The notes under the pieces are model-generated. The model had not been told where the DNA came from and made no database searches. It saw only the letters and a program-made list of their open reading frames with translations. This document shows, piece after piece, positions 41,001-54,004 of a stretch of 64,000 bases of DNA (position 1 is its first letter; each line of letters starts with the position of its first letter). Made by a program: the position numbers and the translations under genes. Origin of the DNA: Gorsachius magnificus (lineage: Eukaryota > Chordata > Aves > Pelecaniformes > Ardeidae); contig CM067085.1 in assembly GCA_034008185.1 (NCBI GenBank), positions 75,504,275-75,568,274 on the forward strand. The letters are read 5' to 3'.

Positions 41001-44000
41001 AGCCATACAATGCAATACCAGAATGATCACAGATGTTATCAAGTTAAATTTGTTTAAATTAGAATTTTGTATATTTTTTATTATGTGAAGACTTTACCTT
41101 CAAGAATTGAAATTCTTTAAATGCATTAAACCTTGATAAAAGATGTTTAGAACTACACAGAAGAAAAACTTTCAACAGCTTAGTAAGTGGAATGCAAACA
41201 TGGAAACAATCCCATTGTCAGTAAATGGATTTTCTTCAGCCTTAGATGGACTCTGTAACTACAGGGCCAAACAAGAATGTCCATCCAGATAAAGACATTT
41301 GTTTCATTCCAGTAGATAATCACTTGGACTTTGCCCAGAGGTCAGTCTGATTATTTACTCTTATCGCCCCAGAAAGCGGGCGCAGGGATTTTAAATTAGT
41401 AAAAACAGTTAACATTCTCTGTTCCTTTGCTAAGGATTCAAATTGTTCTCACAGCCCAAAATACTGACAACACAAAACTAAAACTAAAAACAAGAAGAGA
41501 CTAAGTGCTGCTTATTTTCAACTTTAGAAAAGTAGTCACAATTTCTACTTTCATGCTAAGTCCTCTATAAGAACCAGGACAACAATTTTCATATACCTTA
41601 TTTGGTAGAGAAAGCTACAAAACTCTTTCTTAAAAGCAGCTTTAGCAGAACTCGCAAATCCAGTTTGAAACAAAGCTCGGGACCATCGACACTACTGGAA
41701 AAACAAACCAATCAACAGGCTAATTATTTGCTGATAGCTTCTCAATCTAAAGAATCAAAAACCTGTATTATAAACAGGAACATGTCTTCAAACTAGGAAA
41801 CTGCCTCACAATAAAATATGGATAGCAGCAACCTCTCCTATATTCACCAGCCACTTGGTATACACAGGAGTTCTGACCCTTGATATGTTCCTAAGGTGTG
41901 AAGAATACAGGGAAGATTTGTGGGAAACATTCACTGTTAGTTCTACAACTCCCAACAGTGGACAGGCTTTGGAGGCTTCGCTGTATTAGTGAGTATCAGA
42001 GTGCATTTCAGCCTTCTTTACCTAACGAAGTGCATGAGCAACAAATTATTTCTCAACACAAATATCCACTGTGTGGTTTCACATGGAAACCACTCATTGG
42101 TTTCCATTGGTGGTCTCAAATTTTTAACTGAGAAAACATGGCTTTCCATGTTTTCCTCTCGATAAAAAGTTTGCCAAGTTGTTATGGTTTTTGTTTCTCT
42201 CTTGTGAAGCTTTAGTTTTGTTTCCCTCCCCTTCAGTTCTCTTCATCCATTTGCTCTCCTTTTCCATTTTTCACCAATTAGTTAGTTCTATTTATTCCTA
42301 TACCTACACACCAACCTACCTAGTCTGTCAAAATAACACCTCAGTATAAGTAGTAACAAACTTTAAAGACAAGCCAGAACACTTTCCTTCTCTAACCTCT
42401 CTACTGCAACTGACCTCAAGTCTTGCAAAGAGATCAAGTACAAACAGTAAACCTTTGACTACAAGAGCATTTGTTTTCATCTGCAAAATACAGGCCAGCA
42501 CTGGAAATATGCCAAAAAGGCAACAGGTGTCACACACAGTTTGTCAGTTAAAAAACCCAAAGAGCTGCATTCTATTTTGTTGTTTTCTAGCAGGTCAACA
42601 ACATTGAAAATCAAAAACCAGACTATTTTCTGCTGTTGAGATAAAGAATGAAGCTTACCTGAGACTCATATGGGAAGAAAGAAATGTTGATCTCCTTGCA
42701 CCTCCGTATTGATTTTGCACAGGAAGACTTAATTTTATTGAAGAGGCTGTCAGGACAAACTAGGAAAAAAAACCATTCTAAGCATAAATCATTTGTGCAT
42801 GTTCCAGCTGTTAACTCACTTATAAGCTTACAGTATTCAGAGCAGACAATTCTAAATTACGAACCAATTAACAGTAACATACAAAACAGTTGCCAAATCT
42901 TCCTAAAGTGAAAGAGAATGTATAATCAATACTTTATATTTGAGATCTTTTTCAAGAAGCACCACTGATCATTTTTTACTAGCTTTTGGCAAGCAAAGTT
43001 GTAGAATACTCATTAGCAGTCTGCAGCAGTGAAGGATATTGATTTTAACAAAGCAGAAGTTTCTGCTATTTCTTCTCATAATAGGAGAGAGATAATATTT
43101 CCCAAGCTACAAAAAAGTTAAAGGGAGAAATAACGTATATATAGCAAACATCAAAACACAGAAAAATATAGAATTTAGTTATAGATCTCAAATGTGTTCC
43201 ACTACACTTACAGGCTATATCAGATCCCAGTCTAGAAACTGAATTTAAGGAATATTTGGATGACACAAATACTACACAGACTTGAAAGTGACGGAGCTGT
43301 TTCTCTAACTCCTCTCAACATGAAAACCTTTGGCAAGTATTCAGACCAAGAGCTTGCACACTTGCAACAAAGGAACATACAGTAAGGTAATAGTATTTTT
43401 CCAGAACAAGAATTGCTGCATCAGCCTAAATTGAAACAAGAAACCAAGAGGTTTTGATAGTAATTTGTTAACTGCTTTGAGACCGTACGGTAGCAGATAT
43501 GGACATCCACAGACACAGCCTCTGCCTTCAGCAGCATGTTTGGGTGTTTTATTTTCCCTTCTTTACATGGCCATTTTAGTGATGCTGACTGACTGCAGAG
43601 GAACAGGCAGTCACACTAACCCCACTGGCACTATCGTCTCTGCTTTGCAATTTATATCATGCATGCAAGGGCTAAATAGGCATCTTCTTTCAAGAGATGG
43701 GAAAGAAAGCTGGCTTGAGTCTGAAGGAACTAGTTAAAATAACCAATTACAAAACATTGTTCTTGCAGCAAACTCTTATGCATTTATATTTTTGAGCACT
43801 ATTTTGTTTATGAGATACATAGTTTTACTTGAACTGTCTTCCACCACACACCAATATAAGAGAAGACTGGAGTACTTTAAAAATAAAACCAAATTACCTA
43901 AATTAAAAGCTGAGGTAGGGAACGATCAACACCGTTTGGTAATTGTGAAAGAAATTACTGTTGCCACACAGCATGGTGACCACATTTTGGCAACCCAAAT

Positions 44001-47000
44001 ATGTTTAGTGACTTGAGTTTCAAATCTTCTCTTAAGAAACAGGACCCAAGATTTTAATTTACTCAGCTACAGATGAGAAAGTTGGAAAGCTTACTCACGT
44101 ACATGAGGTTATCATACTACAACACAAAAGCTTACTTACAGTCAGTGAAATACACATATGCTGCTTTGTATCTGCTGGATGATTTAGTTATGAAGTCATC
44201 AATAAGCCCATCTACAGACTTATGAAGGCAGGAAAAAATGAAAAAAAAAATAAAAATCACTACAGTGTTTTTCCTTTCCTCACATACCAGACAAAGCTTC
44301 TCCCTCTGCTCCTCCTGCCCCACTAATTACCTAGTCCCACTTAGGAATACTGCAAATCAACATATATGAAAAGAAAAGACTTAAGTAGAAGTTTTTTAAT
44401 TCCAGACCAATAATGATAAACAATAACAGAGTGTCAGTCATGCACCAAGATCACTTTAGGAAACAAACGCCACAGGATACTTGCATCGCTTTCCATCTGT
44501 AACAGTCCTGATATTTATTCTCTCAAATATTTTTAGGCAGTAACAGTATTCTCCTATTAGAGCCATTACTTTGAATTCTGTTGTTCAATGTATTGCATCA
44601 TTATTTGATACAACATCTCTTTCAGTGAGGTTACTAATATCTAAGCAACAAAACAGTCCCTCCATTGACCAAGAGGTACACACATTTGCAACATACTCTA
44701 TGGTGACACTGCATTGTCTTTTCATTATGGAAAACTAAGCATCACACAGAGAAACATCACACAAAATACAGAAGTTAATTACTGCATAGTTGTACATAGT
44801 AAATAAATATTTTAAAATAAAATTGCTTTTTCATACTGAAAGATCTTGATACACTTTCTTTAAAATACTAACCTTTTTGGTGGGAGTTATGAAATATATT
44901 GCTTTCATGTGTGGGACAGGCTCACGGTTTTTATATACATTCTCCACCACTATAAAGTAAGAAATATCACATTTTTATAATTAAGAGCTTTATGCATCTG
45001 TAAGGAAAGCACCATACAGATTTTATTATAGAGGTGATAAAATAACACAAATCAACTTGTCCACAAAACTAGTGGCGAGCACCTATCTTCTGCCTTTTTT
45101 TCTTGTTTATTATTTTAAATACAGCAAGTTACCACAAGTCTACTTCAACCCTCAATCTAATGTCAACTAAATCTGTAGGACTAAATTTTTCCTGGCTATT
45201 CCACACAAGTAGAGTTTTGCCCTTACACAGAAAGGTATGGCAATATAAGCATGCTCAAACTATGGGGCCCAGTATGAAATACCTTGCAAGACAATTGCCT
45301 CAGCAAGATTGTTCTTCCTCCAGCACGCTGAAGGAGAGGGAGAATGAAACTATGTAGGGCATCGTTTTGGACTACAGCCTCTTCTGTCCTTTGTTTGCCT
45401 ATTTCCTGTGCACTTATTCTGTTTCAACGTAATTGCAGGCACAAATTAGACATTTCAGCAAGTCAGCTTCACTGAACTCTTTGTTTTCTCTGTTTAATAA
45501 AGCCATTACTATATAGTGTTGCAGTACACTAGCCTGAGAATGCAGAGAGGTTCATGCCCCTCAGTAATTGTGAGGGGGAAGAACAAGGAAGATAAGTAAT
45601 GTCAGACATTTGGATGTGGAGAGACAGGTTCTTTTCAGCAGCGTACTCACTAAAAAGAAAAGGTTTCTTATTGATGAACAGCACACATTCTCACTGAAAG
45701 TTTCTCACAAAGTGTAAGTTGTACTTATTATGATTAAAAATATACTCCAAAAAGTTAAGTGCATACAGCTTTGCTATGATACTTCCAGAAGAATCACGTT
45801 ATACTGAATTATTTGTAGTAAGAAAAGTCTTGCTACTTGTGGAAAAATAACTAAGTCTAAATACTACTCTTTTACAAGTCTTTCTAAGAATCCAGATCTA
45901 AAGCTAATTAAAAACTAGGTAATTAACACTTTGTGTGCGTATTTCAATTTAAAAAACAGGCAGGAAAAAAGTTTGGCAGGATGATACACTAATAAACATT
46001 ACAGGAAGTTCAATCATAAAAAGCAACTTTAAGAAGTGTTTTATGATAGGAAAAACATCATTTAAGTTGTAGGGAAGAAAAGCCCATAAAATTTACTAGA
46101 GAGAAAATACTTTTTTGAAAAACATGTAGAAAAACAGTGTCTTATCGAAACAGGCATACTGCATAACTGAGACCTATCACAATCCATCTATTCTTAACAG
46201 CAGCCAACATCAAGGAACAGGAGAAACATTCCAGCAGATGAGACTTCACTATGCTAGAAACTATTCCCAAATTATTTAGAAAAGTGACAATCTAATTACT
46301 GTTGACACAGCTTATGGGTTTACTCTAGTTAAAGTAATGATTGCTATAATTTAGTTTCAAGTTTTCGTTGGTGGGATTTTTTCCATTTTAATTACAGAAA
46401 GCTCATTTTGAGAAGAGGCTAAAGTATATCTGCACAACATAGAGGCAAGAATTTAAATTTTCTTTCTATCACATCCATTTGCTTGCAAACACCTCTCACC
46501 AGTTTGTCTGTTACTGTCTCCTGTTCTCATTTGGTCTTCAGTACTTAAGTTTCTCCCTCCTTGTATCCTAACTCTACTCTTCATGGGCATAAATTAATTC
46601 AAAGCAGCAGATCTGACTGATCTACAGAACATATCAAGAAAAACCACAGAGAGCAACATGCCTTTTCTTGTATGTTTTACTAACATTCACTTTATTCTTT
46701 ACTGAGTTAGTCTTCCCCCAACTTCAACTGACAGATAATATCCTTAAAATCACTCTGCGACAGATAATTTTCTAATTTACTCCACTAGCAAACAAACATC
46801 CACACCCCCCAAAAAACCCCCACAAAACTGAAATAAAAACCTCACCCAAACAAAAAACAAGAACCCAAGCACAAAACCAACAACACACACAAAAAAAACC
46901 TTAGAAAAAACAAAATAAAAGGGGTTTTCTTCCTTTTTAAAAAAAAAAAAAAAAAAAAATAATCACAATTGGGTAATTACTGTACAAGCCAGAAAGTCTG

Positions 47001-50000
47001 CTAGTCTAGTTTCACATAGCTACTTGTCTCATCAACCAAATTAAGACAAAATTTTTTGCAAGGGTACCATCAATTTTAGTCTTTCCCTTTTCTTATCAGG
47101 ATATTGCGATCTGTATATTAAAAAGAATTATGCTTACCTGTGATACCTTCTGCCAGGAGATCAGTCATTTTGCAGCACAGCGACAGTAATTTAGTAGTGT
47201 AATCATCTAGAAGAATTATCTGAATATATTTTTAAAAAAACACAGGTATTTAGACAAATTATCAGCTATAGCAAACCCATGTTATTTCCTTAACAACTTG
47301 CCATGGAAATTTGGAGCTGAAATCTCTTTTAATACTCTATCTTATCATCACCTGCATATAGTAACTTCACAGTGGGAAATTAATCTCAAATAGCATCAGA
47401 AGGCAGCTCCCTACATACAGGATTTCAAAAGATGAGCTCCATCTTAAGTAGCTTGCCCCACTACTCCTACTAGAAAGTATTTTCTTGCATTCTTCATCTT
47501 TCATCAAACTTCCACTTTGACACAAGTGTATTGAATTCCTGCTTAATTTACCCCATGGCCTGCTTAAATATATCTGTACTTACTCTAGAACTGGTTTACA
47601 GCTTAAGCAGCTCTAACAAGTATCGTTCTGCTGAATCCTGCTCCACACGTACTGAACAGCAGTATAATTTTTAATTTAATAAATTACAAGTCTTTCAAAA
47701 GAAAAGTGAAGATAAACAGAGAAAGTTTCTTTTTTTTTTTCCCCAAAAAAACTTAAAAAAAATAATTGAGACAACTAACCATGTGTTCCTACTATGCCAG
47801 CCCTCGATTTTTCATTATGTATTATACAGACATCTGAGTTACCGAACTAAAATCCATTAGTTGGATAGAAAACAATTTTAAGTGAAAGTGACAACAATTA
47901 AATGATACTTATCTGTTGTGTACTCAGTCATACAGATTACTTGTTCAAGAGATTCTAACATTCTTACAAAAATAACAAAACTGTACCTTCCATTCTTCTT
48001 CTTTCCTGCAGTCATCAAATACCAATGATTTTAGCTCTGTAAGAAGGAACAGAGACACACACTTTACCAGTTAAAGGAATCAAATTGTTAGTAAAAAAAA
48101 TAATTCACCCATTTAGATTCATATGTTTAAAGACCTAAAAAGGGAGGAACAAAAAAAAACCCCACCCCACCGATAAATACCTCTGCAGAACTCTTGACCG
48201 CAAACTGTCCCTTGCCTGTTTCAGAAAGATGTAGCTAAATTTTTGGGTTTGCTAATATTAAGCAGCTCCATAAAAATCAGACTGAATGATCACAGGCCTG
48301 TAAATATATATATATATATATTGTTTTTTTTTTTTTTTAAGAGAACTCTACCACTAAATGGATTGTGCACATGCAAGAAAACTTACACTGCTCTGGGTAA
48401 GGCAGCTGGACCAACACATTCACAAATAGACCTTTTTAAAATACAAGCTAACTTCAGATGTCCTCATTCTTTCTCTAGAATTCCAGAATAAACCTAAGAA
48501 AATACTACTACTTTCAGGAATTGAAAGTTATGTTAAATAAGATATCCATTATTTCTTCCTGCTGTGACAACTCTGGAGAAACATCAATTTAAAAGCTTGT
48601 ACAGGATTCAGCAATAGGAGTCAGCATCTAGTTATGACTTAGGATATCAGAACTATGCGTTGCAACTTTCAGGAGTGGTATCATCAGGCTAATGCAGATT
48701 TGATCTCACAGCAGTGGGATGTATTAATAAGTCAGAAGATTTTGGTAGCTGTTTAAAACCTGGTGTTTATAAACACAAGAATAAAGAGGTTTGATTATTC
48801 TGTTCTCTTTTCCCAGAGAATAGATTTTCAGATTAAGCTGATGACTACGGCTATTAAAATAGCTGGACTTTCTTCCCAAATGAAAAAATTTGGTAATAGA
48901 AATGAACTGTAAATGAGCAAATTTTCCTGTCACTTCTATACTGTGTGTTTGTTACTTAACATTTTTTTTTAGGTCTGTACACAAGGTTTAAGAAGAAATC
49001 TTTAGCCTTGTGAAGATTTCATTAACCTTCACGTTTTCTGAGAACACTCTTACCAAGGAATTAGTCCTTAGCATTACACAGAGTTCTTTTTAATAAATTG
49101 CGCACCCAAGAGCCTTGTCCAAAATCTCAAATTTATTTTTTCTAAAATACTTTAATTTACTTGCCTATAAAATACACCAGAACATACAAATGTATAATCC
49201 AGTTGTTGAACTTAAATTCTGTAATTAAAAATAGAAGTCAGCTTCCCCCCATCACGAGATTTTATTCCAAGCTATCAGTGTACCAGATACAGTGTGCTTC
49301 CCCCTACAACATTCCAGCTGCTATCTGCTTTGTCCTCAACCTGCAGCCGCTTCACCCAAATAACTGTTGTACACTGGTTTACAGGCTCTCAAAATCACCT
49401 CACTTGTCTCCAGTATGCATGCTGAATGCACCAAAACCAGTCATAAACACAGGTATGATTAGTGCTCTATTTTTGTCTAAGCTTTCATTTCCTTCTCACA
49501 AATTTCAGACCAGCCATGCATCCTACCTTCTCTAATTTTGTCTTCTCTGAATACATTCGATTAGTTTAAGGCATTATTCTTCTACTTTTACTTCCTGATC
49601 CAGATAAGAACTATACACAACCCTGATGGAACAGCATACTTCTAAATCCCTGTGTGAAAAAAAAATCCCAACCAACCAAAAAAAAAAAAAACACAACCAA
49701 ACCACACCTTGGCAAAGTTAATGACCCATTTACAACACACTTCCTGAAGAACAAACTAAAACAGCTTTCACTGTACGCAAGTGTTCTGGAAAGCAAAGTC
49801 ACAGAAATGTTGAATCATTTAAGAAATTACATATATCTAAGGCTAGACTAGAATCTTACTATACAAGTTTAGAACACATTTTAAAGTTGAAAAAAATTAA
49901 AGACAGAATTCCTTGTGGAAATAACCTTATTTACAGATAGACACACGCAGATGCAGTATGTGGTTTATAATTGTATCCACAGGAACTACTGCCTCCTAAA

Positions 50001-51443
50001 CACAGGGAGCTTCCCCCACCCCTGTAACTGTGAACTTAACTGACAACCAACTTTGGTGAAGTAACCTTTCCACACAGGTCTGCTTAGATGCAGCCCAAAA
50101 CTGAACCTTACAGAAAGGGCTATCGCAATGGAAAGAAGGGTTTTTAACAAGACCATGCCAGAGCACAGTACAACATTCTCTGTACACACAACACAGGTAC
50201 AAGTCTCTGCCTATTTGCAGAACAGGAACAAGATACACACTGACAACAAGCTGCTACATGAAGCATCAGCATCACTGACACATTTTCAGACAAACCAGTC
50301 TTAAAAAAGCCACGTTTGATGAACCATTAGAAAGCAGCAGTTTATGCCCTTGAATTATCCACAAACAAAGAGCCATACAGGTCTAAAACTTAGTTCATCA
50401 ATTTTCATTGTTGGTGTAGTCTTGGAAAGACAAGCAGAACTAGTTATCCAACAAAGCATTCTTTTCAGAAGAAACTTCCTTTTTAACAACCTTTGCAACA
50501 TAAGTGTTTTATTACTCACACTGCTTCACCATCACTCCAATCCTTCTTCCTCGTGGTCCTGTCCACACTGGCAACACCGTTTTCAGAAGTCCTTATATGC
50601 CCTGATTATGCACTAGAGCTTTGATCAGGTTCCCTGCTTTTAAGGTCCAAGTCTTCTACAAAACCCCTCAGGACAAACCAATTGCTTTACAGCCAAAGAC
50701 ATAAATGGCTTACAGAGCAAGGCAGGATGAGCAAAGCAGCGGAAGTAGGGATTTCTAAAGGTCATGTTTTAAACGCAGGTACCTAACTGACACGAGCAGG
50801 GTACAGGTATCGCCCATCGAGGACGGAACACCACAGGAATAGTCTGCTTTCCTCTTCCTTCCCTTTTTCTATTTTCTCTTCCAGTGACACAAGCAAGCAT
50901 ACCGGAGCTTGCAGGTGGGAGCAGAGGAGGAAGACGCAGGCGAGGAGGCGGCAGGACCTTCCCATTCCAGTGGCAGGCAGTCACTAGACTGGCTGAGCTA
51001 CTCGTGGAGTCACAGCCTCAGCGCAATTAAGGCCGGCGTGAGGTGGCTGCCAGCGCCTTTCCCCAAAGGTCTCACCGCACCTGCAACACTCTTGGCTTTT
51101 CTCCACTAAAACACAGGGTGGTTACAACTTCGTTTTCTGTACCCAACACCGGCAGAACTTGTCCCTAAACGTGACAATAAAAACCCCGCAGTTCATTTAC
51201 AGAAGCACCTGGGGGCACCTTCAGCTTTTTCTTCCGAACACCGTGAAGCCCAACACAAAGCAGGCAGTGCCACTTCGTGACAGAAAGCCGGAGAGCCCCT
51301 TCTAAGGCCGGGAGCAGTCTCCAGAGCTGCCCAGGGAAGCCCTTGGAGGGCTGACTTCACTTTAACCTCTTCAAGCGCTGGCACGGCTGGCTACGTCCCG
51401 TGTGATTCACCCTCACCTCGGAGTAAGGCAGAAGCGTTTCCAT
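28016..51443 (-). CDS. STXBP3: STXBP3 (Munc18c), syntaxin-binding Sec1/Munc18 protein
   Basis: SM-family partner of syntaxin-4 that controls SNARE assembly and vesicle fusion at the plasma membrane (for example GLUT4 vesicles and platelet secretion). Exons, 5' to 3': 48034-47987, 47219-47138, 44949-44873, 44218-44140, 42759-42659, 40684-40530, 39642-39552, 38630-38506, 37093-36989, 36479-36422, 36213-36148, 35743-35663, 35044-34906, 34279-34173, 33686-33588, 32704-32619, 30459-30311, 28107-28016. They join in phase to 1740 nt (579 residues plus stop; I recall human as about 592). Diagnostic peptides are [81 protein letters not shown] and the end CIKDE. The intron after 38506 begins GC. Exon 2 starts after an AGAG doublet. 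The N-terminal exon is uncertain; the span assumes the short candidate at 51443-51417. Confidence 0.9.
29728..29835. repeat. T/G low-complexity tract
   Basis: Runs of ttttg, tttggg and tttttt make up almost the entire stretch within the last intron of STXBP3. Open frames here encode only Phe/Gly or Asn/Lys/Pro strings and are not genes. Confidence 0.85.
30703..31284 (-). mobile_element. Avian endogenous-retrovirus solo LTR, internally rearranged
   Basis: On the plus strand it begins TGTTGTGGTTTAGCCCAGCA, continues through a run of CCCCC and tcagtgggatgggggagag, and ends cccagccaaaaccag...TACA. This is the reverse complement of an LTR family I know as widespread in bird genomes, so the element is on the minus strand. 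Termini are TG...CA, with possible 5-bp duplications CACAC at 30698-30702 and 31285-31289, although the right flank is a CA run. The middle portion, including the usual TATA-proximal part, is shortened, and a CR1 tail interrupts the right end. No internal viral genes are present. It lies in the STXBP3 intron between exons 17 and 18. Confidence 0.75.
31156..31208 (+). mobile_element. CR1 LINE 3' tail nested in the LTR
   Basis: Reading ggatgatctcccgaggtccc then ttccaacccttgcc, ending gtgattct, this is the standard extreme 3' end of avian CR1 in sense orientation. LTR sequence resumes after it (catgctaaatccaaaccaca), so CR1 inserted into the LTR and is the younger event. Confidence 0.75.
33113..33262 (+). 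mobile_element. Old LINE (CR1-like) 3' fragment
   Basis: The run actgggtcagattaaaggtc followed by ctattctgtctgacatcagtcactgatgattaggaagagc resembles a dispersed sequence common in turtle, crocodile and bird genomes that I associate with CR1-type LINE 3' ends. It is intronic in STXBP3, and the overlapping open frame at 33167-33382 is derived from it. Confidence 0.5.
46795..46962. repeat. A/CA-rich low-complexity tract ending in poly(A)
   Basis: Repeated caaaa, ccccaaa and acacaca units end in a run of about 21 A residues near 46939-46959, inside an STXBP3 intron. It could be the decayed tail of a retroposon, but no body is recognisable upstream. Confidence 0.7.
48304..48340. repeat. (AT)n microsatellite followed by poly(T)
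   Basis: About nine AT units and then a run of T residues, located just 5' (minus-strand sense) of STXBP3 exon 2, between that exon and the CpG-island promoter. Confidence 0.85.
51417..51443 (-). other. STXBP3: Candidate STXBP3 first coding exon (alternative A)
   Basis: ATG at 51443-51441 opens METLLPYSE and stops at a strong donor GAG|GTGAGGGT in phase 0, which joins exactly to exon 2 read from CTA ([11 protein letters not shown]). It lacks the GLK..V...K motif that begins other Munc18 proteins. Alternative B on the same strand ends at 51765 with GRGLKS followed by G|GTGGGA in phase 1. It would join exon 2 through the earlier AG acceptor, giving GLKS-E-LKSLVF, which keeps the family GLKS. 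Its only upstream in-frame ATG is at about 51998, giving a long GC-rich leader. Neither matches the human exon fully. Confidence 0.35.
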
Positions 51444-51979
51444 CCCGCTGCGGTTCCTGCGGGCACCCGCGGCACCGCCGCGAGCCAGGGCGGCCGCCAC
51501 CCGCTGAGCCCGACAGGCACCAGCTGAAGCGGCCGGGGAAGAGCAACGCCCCCCCCCCCGCCTCCCCCACAGCGCGCCCCAAGCGCCGCCAGCCGCGCGG
51601 GCGGGGCCCGGGGCCCGGCCCCACCCCCGGCAGCCAGGGCACCCCCGACCCCAACACGCCGGGCTGCGGCGAGGCGGCGCCTCAGCGGCAGAGGCGAACG
51701 CCCCCGGCCCCGGCCCCCCCGGCCGCGGGGCGGGGGGCGCGAAACGGCCCCCGGCCCCTCCCACCGCTCTTCAGCCCCCTCCCCGCCGGCGCCTCTTCGG
51801 CAAACCCCCCCCCCGCCGCCGCTGCGCCGCTCCCTTCCGCCCCCGCGCCCGGCCCCGCCGCGCCCTCTTCAGAGGCGGTGGAGCTCGGCCGGGTCACGGG
51901 GCGGCGTGAGGCGGGCGCCCGCCAGCTGGGCCAGCCCCTGCGGAGCCGGGCCGCCTGCAGGGCCCCCGTCTCTGCCGCG

Positions 51980-52060
51980 ATGGGGGGGTCCGGCATTCCT
52001 GCTGGGGAAGCGCCCGGTGACCAGGGCTCGTCCCCTGAGGAAGGAGCGTCCTGCCAGAAG
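51980..52060 (+). other. Divergent plus-strand first-exon candidate
   Basis: ATG 51980 in a good Kozak context (CCGCGATGG) opens 27 codons (starts MGGSGIPAGEAPGDQG, ends ASCQK) and reaches a consensus donor AAG|GTGAGC in phase 0. No downstream partner exon was found: the FNDC7 exon at 54005 needs phase 1. It may be the start of a divergent noncoding transcript, or of an unrecognised gene. Base composition alone can keep frames open here. Confidence 0.25.
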
Positions 52061-54004
52061 GTGAGCCTGGGACACCGGGAGCCGAGCCCCGGGGCGGGCT
52101 CCTTGGGCGGCGTGGGGAGCAGTTCGGGGGGCGGGAGACCGCCTGGCCGGGGCGGGGGGCCTCCGCGCAACCTGCCGTGGTCCCGGGTCCCCTCGGGGTG
52201 TAAAACCCCCCTCGCCACCGTGGCTCCCTCATACAAACGGTCTCCAGGTTCCCTGTTACGTCCGTGTAAGCCACGGAAGAAAACACTGTCGGCTCACACA
52301 CAGATACCGTTTCCTGACGCCTAAAATCGTCTGTCAGAAGTTACAGGCTGAAGGGGTAAAGTCATGCCGCCACGGGGGAGCCAGCAGCTGGTGGGAATAC
52401 GGAGGAACGAGCGGAAAATTTCTCTTTCCACAACACGAAGCGTGGTAAAGAGTAGTTCCCAGTCGGTGTTGTTGTGCCTACAGCTCCTACTGCCTTAAAT
52501 GTGAATGCTGACTAAAATGTGGGGGATGCAAGTTTGCAAGAAAGCTCTCGGAAGGCAGTCGTTCCCTGGAAATAGCACACGTTCTCGCATACGCTGCGCT
52601 GTCAGGAGTCTCAAGTGCTTCATCGTTACAGATTTGTTGTTGCAGTATCTGGACACTTACTGTAGCATATCTTCATGATTTGCAAAGCACACATTTGATC
52701 CTATTCATGTGTGGAATACTGTTGACAATGGTGGTATATTCACATATGGATTATACCCAGTATTTTTTAAAATAATTAATAAACTCTTCTTACAGAGTCA
52801 CAGCTACAGCTGTGAATACTGTAGGCCATTCATTACTGCCTCGTTTTAGTGATCGTACACTTACGGGAACACTAACCTCATTAATTCCCAATAGTATTTA
52901 TGCTATATAAGCAGAAGCCGTTGACAAGAATAGAATTATTCTTGCAGAAACACAGGTTATGCAGTCAATGGATTAGTAAGAGAAACTTTGTGAAGTATCG
53001 TTTCCATTGACCTCTGTAGGACTGGGATTTTATCCTTGATGCTTCATTGTACTGGTAGGGAATAGCTGCCATACCTGTCGAGCCTTTTGCTGGTTCCCCT
53101 ACTGAGTTCAATATCAGCATGGTTAGCTCCTTGTCCCCTCTGCTTTTTTAAAATATATATGTATATAGGATATATGTTACCATTTTTACAAATGGGGCAA
53201 AAGAAGGTATCTGATTCTAGCTGAATAAGAAAGTACTTGGAACTAAGAGAGCAGACATAATGCTGAGGAGCTGTATAACTGTGTATAATACTTGCTAGGG
53301 TCTCTGGAATACCAGAAGCTGCCGTGCTGTAAGTTTGCCTCAAGGCGCATACTTTCGTCCCAAATACTTGTTCATTCCTTTTCTTAATTTCAGGTGGGAT
53401 ACGCCTTTATTTTATCTTTTTTTCTCTTCTAGTGAATTTTTTGCTGCTGTGCATTTTATGCCCTTGCTTTACATGTGCTGATTCTAGTCTGAAAATCCTG
53501 ATTACTGAGCAGAAGTTACTTGTGGTTAAGAAATACGCTCTCTGTAGTTACTTTTGTGAGTGCAGTATGCAAGAACAGTAAACAGGAGCTCTTTCTGAAC
53601 GGCCTGCAGCATAGTATAATAGAAAAGCATATCATTGCAATATTTGATTTGTCATGTTATTGTATACCTACGTATAGATATATCCCCAGTCCTCTGAGTC
53701 CCTCTGAGCAGGGGACTGGATGACTTCCCCATGGTCCCTTCCAAACTAAATTATTGCATGTTGCTCTGATACAGGAATGCCTGTGATTCAGCGTCCTATA
53801 TCAGACTGCTTTGTATAAACATCCACTTCTTTGTATATATTACTTTGTGTATTGCATTCTATACACATCCAGTATAGTTAATTGGCCACGGAGCAAGACA
53901 AAAAAAGAGACCTCAGTGCAACCTCAGCACAACCTAAGAGCACTTAGCGTTTCACAGGGCTGAGTTCCCCAACTTCAGCATGTCCGTCGTTATTTTCACT
54001 TTAG
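52061..54004 (+). other. Space between CpG island and FNDC7 exons
   Basis: I looked for a signal-peptide exon ending in phase 1 that could start FNDC7 and found none that convinces; a hydrophobic open frame at about 53520 begins with TTG, not ATG. A CR1 tail lies at 53704-53755. Confidence 0.5.
53704..53755 (+). mobile_element. CR1 LINE 3' tail fragment
   Basis: The run gagcaggggactggatgact, then atggtcccttccaaactaaa, matches the extreme 3' end of CR1 (gcaggggggttggactagat ... ggtcccttccaacc) in sense orientation, truncated on both sides. Confidence 0.65.

Larger units (their letters stand above)
51400..52300. promoter_or_regulatory. CpG island, STXBP3 promoter, divergent toward FNDC7
   Basis: CpG-dense, GC-rich block with poly(C) runs near 51551 and 51810, located just upstream of STXBP3 exon 2. 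Exon-like starts with good donors face both ways: on the minus strand at 51443-51417 and 51765, and on the plus strand at 51980-52060. This is the arrangement of a bidirectional promoter. Core motifs are hard to single out in such GC-rich DNA. Confidence 0.75.
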
